Origin: Nocardia vermiculata NBRC 100427
GTDB taxonomy: Bacteria; Actinomycetota; Actinomycetes; Mycobacteriales; Mycobacteriaceae
Reading direction: 5' to 3'
Length of the DNA stretch: 64,000 bases
Assembly (NCBI RefSeq): GCF_001613265.1
Contig: NZ_BDCA01000006.1
Span: 124,001 to 188,000 of the forward strand
The notes under the pieces were generated by a model. That model was not told the origin of the DNA. It ran no database searches and saw nothing but the letters and a program-made list of their open reading frames with translations. The stretch's first letter is position 1, and the number at the start of each line of letters is the position of its first letter. The position numbers and the translations under genes were made by a program. Of this stretch, positions 17,270 through 27,044 are shown piece by piece.

Positions 17270-18040
17270 TCAATTGGGGCGGCCGACCTCATAGGTGCCG
17301 TCATCCTTGGTGATCTTGACGGTGACCTGCTTCTGCTCCCCGCCCACCTTCAGATCACAATCGAAGCTGGCGCCGACCTCGACTTTCTGGCCCGACGGGC
17401 AGCTGACTTCCTGGACGTCGTCGATGCCGTAGGAATCCTTCAACACCTTCTGCACGCCGTCCTGGACGGCCGAGTTGTCGAGTTTGTCCCCGCCCAGGAA
17501 GATTACGGCGAGAACCACGGCGACGATCACCACGACCGCCACGGCGATACCGCCGAAGAGCACGCCCTTCTTGGGCTTCTTGGCGGGCGTACCGATGAGC
17601 TGCGCTTCGGTGGCCGCCCACTGCGGCTGCTGCTGTCCGTCCCATTGCTGGTTCTGCGGCGGCTGCTGCTGCGCCCACGGCTGAGACGGCGGCTGCTGGG
17701 ACGGCTGCTGCCCCCACGGTTGCTGATTCTGCTGTGGCGGCTGCCCCCACTGCTGTTGCGTTTGATCCCACGGCTGCGGCTGCGCCGGCGGTTGCTGCGG
17801 CCAGGAAGGCTGGCTCTGTTGCCCCCACTGCGGTTGCTGCGGGGGTTGCTGAGGTGGCTGTTGCCCCCACGGCTCCTGATTCGGTGCGGGCTGTCCCCAC
17901 TGCTGCGGAGGCTGCTGTCCGCCCTCCCACTGTGGTGGCTGCTGTGGTGGCTGCTGCTGCCCGGACCACTGTTGGGTCGGATCGCTGCTGGGTCCCTCCC
18001 CTGGGCCAGGGTTCTCGTTCGGTCCGTACGGGCCGCTCAT
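17270..18040 (-). CDS. Q/P/W-rich single-pass membrane protein with DUF4333-like C-terminus (Rv2091c-like)
   Basis: A 256-residue protein. Residues 20-140 are low complexity (Gln, Pro, Trp, Gly; repeated QPWGQQ/QQPPQ units), probably disordered and cytoplasmic. Basic PAKKPKKG precedes a transmembrane helix at about 160-184. The exported C-terminal domain has cysteines C214 and C228 (SCPSGQKVEVGASFDC), likely a disulfide, as in DUF4333 proteins. Gene order matches Rv2091c between the exonuclease and helY. The number of Q/P/W units could vary between strains. Function unknown. Confidence 0.8.
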   Translation of the reverse strand: MSGPYGPNENPGPGEGPSSDPTQQWSGQQQPPQQPPQWEGGQQPPQQWGQPAPNQEPWGQQPPQQPPQQPQWGQQSQPSWPQQPPAQPQPWDQTQQQWGQPPQQNQQPWGQQPSQQPPSQPWAQQQPPQNQQWDGQQQPQWAATEAQLIGTPAKKPKKGVLFGGIAVAVVVIVAVVLAVIFLGGDKLDNSAVQDGVQKVLKDSYGIDDVQEVSCPSGQKVEVGASFDCDLKVGGEQKQVTVKITKDDGTYEVGRPN

Positions 18041-18139
18041 GTGCCTGCCTCCACTCGTCGTCTCACTTCCCCCCGTGTGAGGTGATCAGGCTCCTCACCA
18101 CGGTCGGTACCGTTAGTCATCCAATCACAGCCGGACCGG

Positions 18140-20833
18140 CTACGCGGCGTCCACCGCCACAACGCCGCGTCGGATCGCGCGCACCGACTTCGCGGCGGTA
18201 GCGGCGATTTCGGGATCGTCCGCGGTTTGGTGGATCTGGTCGAGCAGATCGATCACCTGCCGGCACCAGCGTACGAAATCACCGGCCGACAGCGCACCAC
18301 CCTGTTCACCGCTGGCCAGCAACGATTCGGCCAAGCCGTCGCCGCGTGCCCATTTGTAGACACCGGTGACGAACCCCAGATCCGGTTCCCGCGTCGGCGC
18401 GAGCTTGTGCCGGGCCTCGTCGGAACGCAGTGTGCTCCACACTCCGATCGTCGCCGCGATGGCACGGCGCACCGGTTCGGTCGGCCCGGCCGGGGACAGA
18501 TAACCGCCCTCTTCCCGGCGTGATTCGAAGACCAGCACCGAGACCACCCCGGCCAGTTCGGCCGCGCCGAGGCCGCGCCACGATCCGTCCCGCAGGCATT
18601 CGGCCACCACCAGATCGGCCTCGGTGTAGATCCGCGCCAGGCGGCGACCGTCGGCGGTCACCTCACCATCGGTCACGTAGCCACGCTCGGTGAGCAGGGC
18701 GAGAATCCGGTCGAACGTGCGTGCCAGTGAATTCGTCGTGGTGGCGACCTTCTGGCGCATCGATTCCGTTTCGCGTTCCAGCCGGCCGAACCGCTCCCCC
18801 AGCCGGGCCAGCTGTTCCCGGTCGGGCCGGGTGTGGGCCGGATGAGCCCGCAGTGCCCGCCGCAACGTGGCCAGTTCACGGTCGTCGGCCGCGCGCGAAC
18901 GCTTGCCGCGGCGTCCTCGGGCCGGGACCGAGATACCGGTACTGCGTAGTGCCGAGGCCAGATCGCGTCGTGCCCGAGCGGTCCGATGGTCCACGTGCCG
19001 GGGCAGCCGCATCCGGCCCAGCGGTTGCGCGGGCGTCGGGAAATCCGCGGCGGAGACCCGGCCTGCCCAGGTGTCGGCGGTCAGCACGAGCGGTCGCGGA
19101 TCACCGGGGCGGGAGTCCGGCTCGAGGATCACCGCAAGCCCCTGGCGGCGGCCGGTCGGAATGGCCACCACGTCCCCGCGCCGCAGCGTGGTCAGCGATT
19201 CGACCGCGGCACCGCGGCGATCCGCGCGCCCTTGGCGTTCTACTTCGCGTTCCCGCTGCTTGACGCGTTCCCGTAGCGACAGATACTCCAGGAAACCGTC
19301 GTCACCGATCTGGGACCGCAGTTTGCGGATCTGGCCTTCGTTACGTTCGATGCCGCGGACCAGTCCCACCACCGATCGGTCCGCCTGGAACTGGGCGAAG
19401 GAACGTTCCAGCAGTCCGCGAGCCTGCGGGGCACCCATCCGGTCGACGAGGTTGATCGACATGTTGTATCCGGGCCGGAACGAACTTCGCAGCGGATAGG
19501 TACGCGTGGAGGCCAGTCCGGCGACGGCACTGGTGTCCACATCGGGATGCCACATCACCACCGCGTGGCCCTCCACGTCGATACCGCGGCGTCCGGCACG
19601 GCCCGTCAGCTGCGTGTACTCCCCGGGAGTCAGTTCGGCGTGGGTCTCGCCGTTGAATTTCACCAGTCGTTCCAGGACCACCGTGCGGGCCGGCATGTTG
19701 ATGCCCAGCGCAAGGGTTTCGGTGGCGAACACCGCCCGCACCAGGCCACGGACGAACAGTTCCTCCACGGTGTGCCGAAAGGCCGGCAGCATGCCGGCGT
19801 GATGGGCGGCAAGCCCGCGGAACAGCGCCTCGCGCCACTCCCAGTATCCGAGAACGTCCAGATCGGCGCGGGGCAGATCACCGGTGTGGCGTTCGATGAT
19901 CGCCTCGATCTCCTCCTCGTCTCCGGGGCGGCTCAGATCCAGCCGCGAACGCAGGCACTGTGCCAGTGCGCCGTCACATCCGGCACGGCTGAAGATGAAG
20001 GTGATCGCCGGCAGCAGGCCCTCCTCGTCGAGCCGGGCGAGCATTTCGGGCCGTGGCAGCGGCCGGAAGTAGCGTCGCGGGCCGCCGCGATGGCGGGGCG
20101 CCGACCAGTCGTTCATCCGGTCGGCCTCGCGCCGATGTTTGATGAACCGGACCAGATCCTCGTCGACGAGTACCTTCTGATCGCTGGATTTCGCATCGAA
20201 CAGATCGAACAGTCGCCGCCCCACCATCACGTGCTGCCACAACGGCACCGGGCGGGTCTCGTCGACGATGACCGCGGTGTCCCCGCGCACCGTCTCCATC
20301 CAGGCGCCGAACTCCTCGGCGTTGCTGACCGTGGCCGACAGGCTCACCAGGCGCACCTCCGGCGGCAGGTGCAGAATCACTTCCTCCCACACCGCGCCGC
20401 GGAACCGGTCGGCGAGGTAGTGCACCTCGTCCATCACCACGTGCGACAGCCCGTGCAGCGCGTCGGAGCCCGCGTAGAGCATGTTGCGCAGCACCTCGGT
20501 GGTCATCACCACGACACCGGCAGCGGGGTTGATCGACTGGTCGCCGGTGAGCAGTCCCACGGCATCGCGCCCGTAGCGCTGCACCAGATCGGCGTACTTC
20601 TGATTCGACAACGCCTTGATCGGCGTGGTGTAGAAGCATTTCCCACCACCCACCCGGGCCAGATGCACCGCGAACTCCCCGACCACGGTCTTACCGGCGC
20701 CGGTCGGGGCACACACGAGCACACTGTGCCCGTTCTCCAGTGCGGCGCAGGCCTGCTGCTGGAACGGGTCGAGCGAGAAGGTCAGGTCGGCGGCGAATGC
20801 CGCGAGTTCGCCAGTCAGCGACGGATATCCCAC
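18140..20833 (-). CDS. helY: Ski2-like DEAD/DEAH RNA helicase HelY
   Basis: An 897-residue superfamily 2 helicase. Walker A is APTGAGKT (residues 42-49); DEVHYLADRFRG is motif II; LVSLSATVSN is motif III; the second RecA domain has FATETLALGINMPA and QLTGRAGRRG (motif VI). The C-terminal half is the Ski2/Mtr4-type winged-helix and helical region. It probably remodels structured RNA. It starts with GTG two bases after the tatC stop, so it is in the pafC-tatA-tatC-helY run, as in mycobacteria. Confidence 0.94.
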   Translation of the reverse strand: MGYPSLTGELAAFAADLTFSLDPFQQQACAALENGHSVLVCAPTGAGKTVVGEFAVHLARVGGGKCFYTTPIKALSNQKYADLVQRYGRDAVGLLTGDQSINPAAGVVVMTTEVLRNMLYAGSDALHGLSHVVMDEVHYLADRFRGAVWEEVILHLPPEVRLVSLSATVSNAEEFGAWMETVRGDTAVIVDETRPVPLWQHVMVGRRLFDLFDAKSSDQKVLVDEDLVRFIKHRREADRMNDWSAPRHRGGPRRYFRPLPRPEMLARLDEEGLLPAITFIFSRAGCDGALAQCLRSRLDLSRPGDEEEIEAIIERHTGDLPRADLDVLGYWEWREALFRGLAAHHAGMLPAFRHTVEELFVRGLVRAVFATETLALGINMPARTVVLERLVKFNGETHAELTPGEYTQLTGRAGRRGIDVEGHAVVMWHPDVDTSAVAGLASTRTYPLRSSFRPGYNMSINLVDRMGAPQARGLLERSFAQFQADRSVVGLVRGIERNEGQIRKLRSQIGDDGFLEYLSLRERVKQREREVERQGRADRRGAAVESLTTLRRGDVVAIPTGRRQGLAVILEPDSRPGDPRPLVLTADTWAGRVSAADFPTPAQPLGRMRLPRHVDHRTARARRDLASALRSTGISVPARGRRGKRSRAADDRELATLRRALRAHPAHTRPDREQLARLGERFGRLERETESMRQKVATTTNSLARTFDRILALLTERGYVTDGEVTADGRRLARIYTEADLVVAECLRDGSWRGLGAAELAGVVSVLVFESRREEGGYLSPAGPTEPVRRAIAATIGVWSTLRSDEARHKLAPTREPDLGFVTGVYKWARGDGLAESLLASGEQGGALSAGDFVRWCRQVIDLLDQIHQTADDPEIAATAAKSVRAIRRGVVAVDAA

Positions 20834-20835
20834 GC

Positions 20836-21840
20836 TCAGAGCGTATCGGAGTAGTCCGACACCGGTCGTGGTGATTTCTCCGGGCCTCCTGCGGACAGCG
20901 GGCCCGCGGCCTCCACCGGGCTCGCTCCCTCCACCGGAGTCGTTGCGTCGACCTCGCCGGGTCCGGTCAACGGCGATGCCTCGTCATCCGACAGTGCGGC
21001 CCAGTTGTCGGCGCGCCGGGCACGGCGGCGATCGTTGACTCGCGCTATCTGTACGGCCACCTCGAACAGCACCGTCAGCGCGGCGGCCAGCGCCAGCATG
21101 GAGAACGGATCCTGCGGTGTGACGATCGCGGCGAAGACGAACAGGCCGAAGATCATGCCGCGACGCCACTTCTTGAGCTTCTCGTAGCTCAGCACGCCGA
21201 TCATGTTCAGCCCGATGATCAGCAGCGGCGTCTCGAAACTGACCCCGAAGATGATCAGCAGCTGAATGATGAAACCGAAGTACTGGCTACCACTGAGCGC
21301 GGTGATCTGCACATTGCTGCCGATCCCCATCAGGAAGCTCAGCGCATGGGCCACCACCCAGTAGGCCAGCAGCGCGCCGGTAACGAACAGCACCGCACCC
21401 GAGGCGACGAAACCGACGGCGTACTTACGTTCCTTCGAATACAGCGCGGGAGTGACGAACGACCACAGTTGGTACAACCAGATCGGGCAGGCCATGACCA
21501 CGCCGGCTGTCAAACCCACCTTGAACCGCAGCATGAACTGTTCGAACGGCGCGGTCGCCAGGAGCCGGCAGGATCCGTCGGTGGTCAGTTGCGCACGGCT
21601 CTCCGCCGGCAGCGCACAGTACGGGCCGCGCAGAATGTCGCCGAGGCTTTCGATGCCGATGGATCCGTAGATGTGCCAGCCGTGCGCGTACCAGAGGAAA
21701 CCCAGCGCCGTCGTCAACGCGATCGCCAGCAGCGACTTGAGTACCCGCGACCGCAACTCGTGTAAATGTTCGACCAACGACATCGTGCCGTCGGGATTCG
21801 TCCTGCGCCGGCTGCGGCGGGGGTCGAACGGAATGCGCAT
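20836..21840 (-). CDS. tatC: Sec-independent protein translocase subunit TatC
   Basis: A 334-residue polytopic receptor of the twin-arginine pathway. [18 protein letters not shown] is the conserved N-terminal signal-binding region, followed by about six transmembrane helices including [22 protein letters not shown] and [15 protein letters not shown]. The periplasmic [11 protein letters not shown]...GSCRL cysteine pair is seen in mycobacterial TatC as well. The tail (about 60 residues) is acidic/proline-rich. I chose the ATG at 21838-21840 by comparison with family starts; an in-frame start at 21900 is possible. Confidence 0.95.
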   Translation of the reverse strand: MRIPFDPRRSRRRTNPDGTMSLVEHLHELRSRVLKSLLAIALTTALGFLWYAHGWHIYGSIGIESLGDILRGPYCALPAESRAQLTTDGSCRLLATAPFEQFMLRFKVGLTAGVVMACPIWLYQLWSFVTPALYSKERKYAVGFVASGAVLFVTGALLAYWVVAHALSFLMGIGSNVQITALSGSQYFGFIIQLLIIFGVSFETPLLIIGLNMIGVLSYEKLKKWRRGMIFGLFVFAAIVTPQDPFSMLALAAALTVLFEVAVQIARVNDRRRARRADNWAALSDDEASPLTGPGEVDATTPVEGASPVEAAGPLSAGGPEKSPRPVSDYSDTL

Positions 21841-21953
21841 GGATGTGAATGCCTCGCTGCTCACCTGGCGACGGACCCGGATGAAACGCCCACTCGTCAT
21901 CGGACCGTCACCCCGCGGGCGTACCCGGGGTGACGGCCTGTGTCAGGACCGGA

Positions 21954-22253
21954 TCAGGCCGTGTGGCGATCCTTGTCGGCCTGCGGCACCGGATTCACCG
22001 GTTGCGCGGACGGCAACTCGGCTGCCGGGGCCGATTGCTGCGACGCCCCGGACGCCTTCGCCGCGGAATTCCCGGAGTTGCCGGAATTCTCGGCACCCCC
22101 CGAACCGTCGGACTGCATCTCGCTCATCTCGCTCTTGAAGATGCGCAGGGATCGTCCGACACCGCGAGCGGCGTCGGGCAGCCGCTTGGCGCCGAACAGC
22201 AGCAGGATCACCAACGCAATGATGAGCCAGTGCGTCGGGCTCAATGAACCCAT
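21954..22253 (-). CDS. tatA: Twin-arginine translocase subunit TatA
   Basis: A 99-residue protein: a short N-terminal transmembrane helix ([20 protein letters not shown]), the FGAKRLPD hinge, an amphipathic helix ([19 protein letters not shown]) and a long Gly/Ser/Ala/Pro-rich tail. It forms the pore component with TatC encoded just downstream. Between tatA and the upstream paf genes there is an extra reductase gene, not found there in M. tuberculosis as I recall it. Confidence 0.95.
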   Translation of the reverse strand: MGSLSPTHWLIIALVILLLFGAKRLPDAARGVGRSLRIFKSEMSEMQSDGSGGAENSGNSGNSAAKASGASQQSAPAAELPSAQPVNPVPQADKDRHTA

Positions 22254-22317
22254 CGAAAACCTCCCAAGACTGTAGTATGTCCGATGCTACCGGACCGGTA
22301 CCGGCCGCTGACCGGCA

Positions 22318-23355
22318 TCATCCAACCCGGCTGCGGCGGCGGGCCGCGGTCCGTAGGTCCGCCAGCAGTTCGCCGCCCGACCAGCGACGGGTCGAGCCCT
22401 CCTCCTCCGCCGCCCGCACCAGCTCGATCAGCCGGGCGTTCACCGGGGTCGCCACCCCCACCGTCCGGCCCAGCTCCACGACCTCGCCGCACAGCCAGTC
22501 GATTTCGGTGCGGCGCCCCAACGCCAGGTCGTCCGCCATCGACGACCGCGCCATCGGGTCCACCGCCAGCACCGTCCCGGCCACCCGCCCGAATACGGCG
22601 TCGGGCACGCTCAGCACGCGCGCCATGACCCGAGGCGGTACCGGAGTCAGCCGAGCGGGACGGATCCCCGCCACGCGCATGGCGGCCAGCGCCTCGGTCT
22701 GTGCCAGGCCCAGGCAGCGCCGGTAGTTGCGGGACGCGAGCTCCTCCCGCAGCGGCAGGCCCGACAGCGCATTGACCGCATTGTTGAGGTTCAGCAGCAG
22801 TTTCGCCCATTGCACCGGGCGCAGATCCGCATGTAGTGCCGGGGCCAGGCCGGCCCGCTCGAACAGCGGTGCCAGCCGAGTCACGGCCGGGTCGGCAGTC
22901 AGTGCCAGGCCGCCCTCGGTGCCGCGGTGGTACCAGCCCTCGCCACGGTGTACGACATTGAACATCACCATTCCGGCCGACACCGGCGAGGCGGGCAGTA
23001 CCTCCCGGATCACCGCATCGTTGCCGATCCCGTTCTGCAGGCTGACCACCGCGGTCTCCGGCCGGATCCGGCCGCGCAGCTGTGCGGCCGCATCCGCACT
23101 CTGTGCCGATTTCACCGTGATCAGCACCAGATCCGCGGTGTCCGCGCTGTCGGGTTCGGTCTCGGTGCGAAATCCGCTCACGGCGACCCGATCTTCGCCC
23201 CCGTCCAGATCGGTGAGCCGCAGACCGTGCGCCTGCACCTCGTCGAGCACCCGCGGCCGGCCCACGAAGCTCACCTCGGCACCACCGGCCGCGAGTTTTC
23301 CACCCACGAACAGACCGATACTGCCCGCGCCCAGCACTGTCACCCGAACACTCAC
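22318..23355 (-). CDS. 2-dehydropantoate 2-reductase family protein
   Basis: A 345-residue NADPH-dependent reductase of the PanE/ApbA family. VTVLGAGSIGLFVGGKLAAG is the Rossmann motif; VSLQNGIGND and QWAKLLLNLNNAVNAL contain conserved substrate-binding Asn and Lys residues. Such enzymes reduce ketopantoate to pantoate for CoA synthesis, but the family is broad and this one may act on another 2-keto acid. Its ATG overlaps the pafC stop by four bases (ATGA), so it is co-translated with the paf genes. Confidence 0.85.
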   Translation of the reverse strand: MSVRVTVLGAGSIGLFVGGKLAAGGAEVSFVGRPRVLDEVQAHGLRLTDLDGGEDRVAVSGFRTETEPDSADTADLVLITVKSAQSADAAAQLRGRIRPETAVVSLQNGIGNDAVIREVLPASPVSAGMVMFNVVHRGEGWYHRGTEGGLALTADPAVTRLAPLFERAGLAPALHADLRPVQWAKLLLNLNNAVNALSGLPLREELASRNYRRCLGLAQTEALAAMRVAGIRPARLTPVPPRVMARVLSVPDAVFGRVAGTVLAVDPMARSSMADDLALGRRTEIDWLCGEVVELGRTVGVATPVNARLIELVRAAEEEGSTRRWSGGELLADLRTAARRRSRVG

Positions 23356-24350
23356 GCGGGGCCGGCCTCCCCGGCCGCGGATTCGAAGGCCATCTCGCCG
23401 CTGTCACCGTAGGCCGCGAGTGCCGCTGTCGAACGCTCACGCACCGCGGTCACCAGCTCCGGCGGACCCAAGACGGTCACTCCGGATCCGAATCCGAGCA
23501 ACAACCGCGCGATCCAGTCCAGAGTGGCGAAACGCATCGTCGCCTCGACATCACCGTCGGGGTGCACGACCACCGGATGCATCGGATACTGGTCGAGCAC
23601 CCAGCCGTAATCGGCGCGGATCCGCAGTCGCGCCAGGGCGACCGCCGGATCGTCGGAGAACAGGTCCAGCCCTGCCGTCTCGTCGGTGGCGTGCCGGGGC
23701 GGATCCGCCGCCTCGGCGAGTTCGGTCGCCTCCTCGATCCGGTCGAACCGAAACAGCCGCACTCCTTCGGCCTGCCGGCACCAGGCCTGCAGATACGAGT
23801 TGTTGTCCACCAGCACGATCCGGATGGGGTCCACGATGCGCTCGGACACCACGTCCCGGCTCGCCGAGTAGTACACCAGCCGGAGCGCATGGCCGCGCGC
23901 CAGTGCCGACCGCACCGTCGTCACGGCGGGCGCCTCGACCGGCACCGGCGTATCAGGTGCGTCACGCCCGCCGTCACCGGCGATGGCGGATTCGATCTTC
24001 GCGATCGCCGACCGTGCCGCCGTCGGATCCACCATGCCCGGCAGATCCGCGATCGACCGCAGCGCCACCAGCAGGGCGGTCGCCTCGGTCGAGGTCAGAC
24101 GCAGCGGCCGGTCGATACCCGCGGAGAACGTGACCTCGATGCTCTCCTCGGAGAACGACAGATCGATCAGATCGCCGGGGCCGTAGCCCGGCAGCCCGCA
24201 CATCCACAGCTGATTCAGATCACTCATCAACTGCTTCGTACTGACTCCCAGGTCGGCGGCCGCCTCGGGCGCGCTGATTCCCGGATTGGCCAGGAAGTAC
24301 GGAACCATGTTCAGCAGCCGTGACAACCGGGTGGACAACCGCCCGCTCAT
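23352..24350 (-). CDS. pafC: DNA-damage transcription activator subunit PafC
   Basis: A 332-residue protein: an N-terminal winged helix (RLSRLLNMVPYFLANPG, ISAPEAAADLGVSTKQLMSD), then a WYL domain with LRLVYYSASRDVVSERIVDP, SYLQAWCRQAEGVRLFRFDR, and a C-terminal extension. PafB and PafC form the heteromer that activates the LexA-independent (RecA-NDp) damage response in mycobacteria. It lies 37 bases after the pafB stop and overlaps the reductase gene downstream. Despite their position beside pafA, PafB and PafC are not needed for pupylation. Confidence 0.93.
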   Translation of the reverse strand: MSGRLSTRLSRLLNMVPYFLANPGISAPEAAADLGVSTKQLMSDLNQLWMCGLPGYGPGDLIDLSFSEESIEVTFSAGIDRPLRLTSTEATALLVALRSIADLPGMVDPTAARSAIAKIESAIAGDGGRDAPDTPVPVEAPAVTTVRSALARGHALRLVYYSASRDVVSERIVDPIRIVLVDNNSYLQAWCRQAEGVRLFRFDRIEEATELAEAADPPRHATDETAGLDLFSDDPAVALARLRIRADYGWVLDQYPMHPVVVHPDGDVEATMRFATLDWIARLLLGFGSGVTVLGPPELVTAVRERSTAALAAYGDSGEMAFESAAGEAGPA

Positions 24351-24387
24351 CGCTGCGCCCCTGTGGCCGGTCCGCTGTTCACCGAGC

Positions 24388-25383
24388 TCATGCCGACACC
24401 TCCGTCCGTTCCAGTACCGAGCGCAACCGGGAGATCACATCGGCGCGCAGATCCTCCGGCGCCAGCACCAGGGCGTCCGGGCCCAGACCGGTGATCAGCC
24501 GGGCGAGCCAATCACGGGACCGTACCGGTACCTCGACCACTGCCCCCGGACGTCCGGCCACCTCACGTTCGGCGACCACCACACCCAACCGGCGGATCTC
24601 CTGACCACGTTCCTTCGCCACCCATACCGTGGCCGAACCCGTGACCGGCGCCGCGCCCGTGACCCGCGCCACGATCTCACGGAGATCCAGGTCGGCGGGC
24701 TTGTGCACCACGTTCTCTGGGCCGTAGATCTCGACCTGCGCGCCGATCCGCGACAGCCGGAAGGTTCGCACCGCGTCGCGATCCCGATCGTGTCCCACCA
24801 GATACCAGCGGCCGTGTCGGGTCACCACCCCCCACGGCTCCACATCACGCAGCGCGTACGGCGCGTTGTGGGTCACTCGATGCTGGAATCGCACCGCGCG
24901 GCCCGCGTCGATCGCCGCGAGCAGGGTCCCCAGTGCCGCCTCCGAACCGCGGGTGCGCGCCGGCACCGACGGCACCGACGCCGACGCGGCATCCGGGTCC
25001 ACGTGGACCCCCGCGGCGCGCAACTTCAGCACCGCACTCTCGGCGGCGCTGGCCAATTCCGGAGACTCCCACAACTGCACCGCCACGGCGACGGCAGCCG
25101 TCTCCGCGCTGGTCAGATCGATATCGGGAAGTTCGTAGGCATCGCGGTTGATGCGATACCCCTCTTGTCCGGAGTACCGGCCCACCGGGCCGACCTCCAG
25201 CGGGATCCCCAGATCCCGCAGTTCGTTCTTATCGCGCTCGAACATCCGGCTGAACGCCTCGTCGCTGGCCGATTCCTCGTATCCGGCGACATTGTCGCGA
25301 ATGCGCTCCGCGGTCAGGAACTGCCGGGTCGACAGCAGCGCGATCACCAGATTCATCAGACGCTCGACCTTGGAAATCGCCAC
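24388..25383 (-). CDS. pafB: DNA-damage transcription activator subunit PafB
   Basis: A 331-residue WYL-domain regulator paired with PafC. KVERLMNLVIALLSTRQFLT starts the winged helix; AVRFQHRVTHNAPYALRDVEPWGVVTR-type strands and GRWYLVGHDRDRDAVRTFRL make the WYL domain. I start it at the GTG at 25381-25383, which fits family starts; upstream in-frame sequence lies in the intergenic gap. It is separated from pafA by 104 bp, so pafBC may have its own promoter. It probably senses a single-stranded-DNA-related signal with PafC. Confidence 0.92.
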   Translation of the reverse strand: MAISKVERLMNLVIALLSTRQFLTAERIRDNVAGYEESASDEAFSRMFERDKNELRDLGIPLEVGPVGRYSGQEGYRINRDAYELPDIDLTSAETAAVAVAVQLWESPELASAAESAVLKLRAAGVHVDPDAASASVPSVPARTRGSEAALGTLLAAIDAGRAVRFQHRVTHNAPYALRDVEPWGVVTRHGRWYLVGHDRDRDAVRTFRLSRIGAQVEIYGPENVVHKPADLDLREIVARVTGAAPVTGSATVWVAKERGQEIRRLGVVVAEREVAGRPGAVVEVPVRSRDWLARLITGLGPDALVLAPEDLRADVISRLRSVLERTEVSA

Positions 25384-25487
25384 GTGACACAGAGTAATCG
25401 GCGCATCTCGACAGCGGTGCGTCACCGCACCGAAAGACCCGCACGGCGTCCGGATCCGGGCCTTCGGAACGGCCCGGATCCTTCGGC

Positions 25488-26846
25488 TCACATCGAGGCG
25501 ATCAGTCGATCCACTCGCTCGTCCACCGAACGGAACGGATCCTTGCACAGCACCGTGCGCTGCGCCTGATCGTTCAACTTCAGATGCACCCAGTCCACGG
25601 TGAAGTCCCGGCCGGCCTCCTGCGCGGCGGTGATGAAGTCGCCGCGCAGTTTCGCCCGGGTCGTCTGCGGTGGGGTCGTGACCGCGGCGTCCACCGTCTC
25701 GTCCTCGGTGACCCGCTTGACCAAGCCCTTACGCTGCAGCAGATCGAACACGCCGCGACCACGCTTGATGTCGTGATAAGCCAGGTCCAGCTGGGAGATC
25801 TTCGGATCCGACAGCTCCATCGAATACCGATCCTGATAGCGCTGGAACAGCTTGCGCTTGATCACCCAGTCGATTTCGGTGTCGACCTTCGCGAAATCCT
25901 GAGCCTCCACCGCGTCGAGCGTGCGACCCCACAGATCCACCACCGCATCCACCTGCGGATCGCGTTCGCGATTGCGAAGATGCTCCACGGCGCGGGCGTA
26001 GTACTCGCGCTGAATTTCGAGGGCGCTGGCCTGCCGGCCGCCGGCCAGACGCACCGGTTTGCGGCCCGTCACATCGTGGCTGACCTCACGGATGGCGCGG
26101 ATCGGATTGTCCAGCGCGAAATCGCGGAAGGAGACACCGGCCTCGATCATCTCCAGCACCAGCGCCGCCGTCCCCACCTTCAGCATGGTGGTGGGTTCGG
26201 CCATATTCGAGTCGCCGACGATCACGTGCAGGCGACGGTACTTCTCGGCATCGGCATGCGGTTCGTCGCGCGTATTGATGATCGGACGCGACCGGGTGGT
26301 CGCCGAGGACACCCCTTCCCAGATGTGCTCGGCACGCTGCGACAGGCAGAATGTCGCTGCCTTCGGCGTCTGCAGAATCTTGCCGGCACCGCAGATCAAC
26401 TGCCTGGTGACCAGGAACGGCAACAGGACATCGGAGATCCGGGAGAACTCGCCGGCGCGCACCACCAGGAAATTCTCGTGACATCCGTAGGAGTTGCCCG
26501 CCGAATCGGTGTTGTTCTTGAACAGATAGATATCGCCGCCGATCCCCTCCTCCGCCAAGCGCTGCTCGGCATCGATCAGCAACTCCTCGAGCACCCGCTC
26601 ACCCGCGCGATCGTGAGTGACCAACTGCACCAGCGAGTCGCATTCGGCCGTCGCGTACTCCGGATGGGAACCGACATCGAGATACAGCCGTGCCCCATTG
26701 CGAAGAAAGACGTTCGAACTACGACCCCAGGACACCACCCGGCGGAACAGATACCGGGCCACCTCGTCAGGACTCAACCGACGGTGACCGTGGAACGTGC
26801 ACGTCACCCCGAACTCGGTTTCGATCCCCATAATTCGTCGCTGCAC
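25488..26846 (-). CDS. pafA: Pup-protein ligase PafA
   Basis: A 452-residue glutamine-synthetase-like ligase that joins the C-terminal Glu of Pup to substrate lysines using [14 protein letters not shown] holds the N-terminal active-site acidic residues; [40 protein letters not shown] and [11 protein letters not shown] are conserved. Length equals the mycobacterial enzyme. The start is GTG at 26844-26846; an internal ATG lies five codons on. A strong hairpin separates it from prcA, suggesting a separate promoter. Confidence 0.97.
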   Translation of the reverse strand: MQRRIMGIETEFGVTCTFHGHRRLSPDEVARYLFRRVVSWGRSSNVFLRNGARLYLDVGSHPEYATAECDSLVQLVTHDRAGERVLEELLIDAEQRLAEEGIGGDIYLFKNNTDSAGNSYGCHENFLVVRAGEFSRISDVLLPFLVTRQLICGAGKILQTPKAATFCLSQRAEHIWEGVSSATTRSRPIINTRDEPHADAEKYRRLHVIVGDSNMAEPTTMLKVGTAALVLEMIEAGVSFRDFALDNPIRAIREVSHDVTGRKPVRLAGGRQASALEIQREYYARAVEHLRNRERDPQVDAVVDLWGRTLDAVEAQDFAKVDTEIDWVIKRKLFQRYQDRYSMELSDPKISQLDLAYHDIKRGRGVFDLLQRKGLVKRVTEDETVDAAVTTPPQTTRAKLRGDFITAAQEAGRDFTVDWVHLKLNDQAQRTVLCKDPFRSVDERVDRLIASM

Positions 26847-26979
26847 ACCATCGACATTACAGCCAAGTGATCATCGAAAGTGGCTGTGCGAGCAAGAGGT
26901 TGCTAACAATATGGCGCTGCTCCCGCCCAGACGGTGATTTGCCGACCTCGAACCGAGGATTCACCGGCCGACACCGCAG

Positions 26980-27017
26980 GAGACCGCCGCGCTCTCGTGC
27001 GAGAGTGCGGCGGTCTC
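26980..27017. terminator. Strong hairpin between prcA and pafA
   Basis: GAGACCGCCGCGCTCTCG (26980-26997) pairs with CGAGAGTGCGGCGGTCTC (27000-27017), an 18-bp stem with one G-T pair and a two-base loop. It lies 27 bases past the prcA stop. It should end the pup-prcB-prcA transcript or protect its 3' end. No U-tract is seen. Confidence 0.75.
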
Positions 27018-27044
27018 ACCGGGTGCTCACGTGGTGACCAGCGG

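Noticed and set aside
17640..17960. CAG/CTG-rich repeats that might be read as a CRISPR or microsatellite locus
   Set aside because: They encode the Q/P/W tract of the membrane protein in frame; spacing is irregular and no spacers are present.
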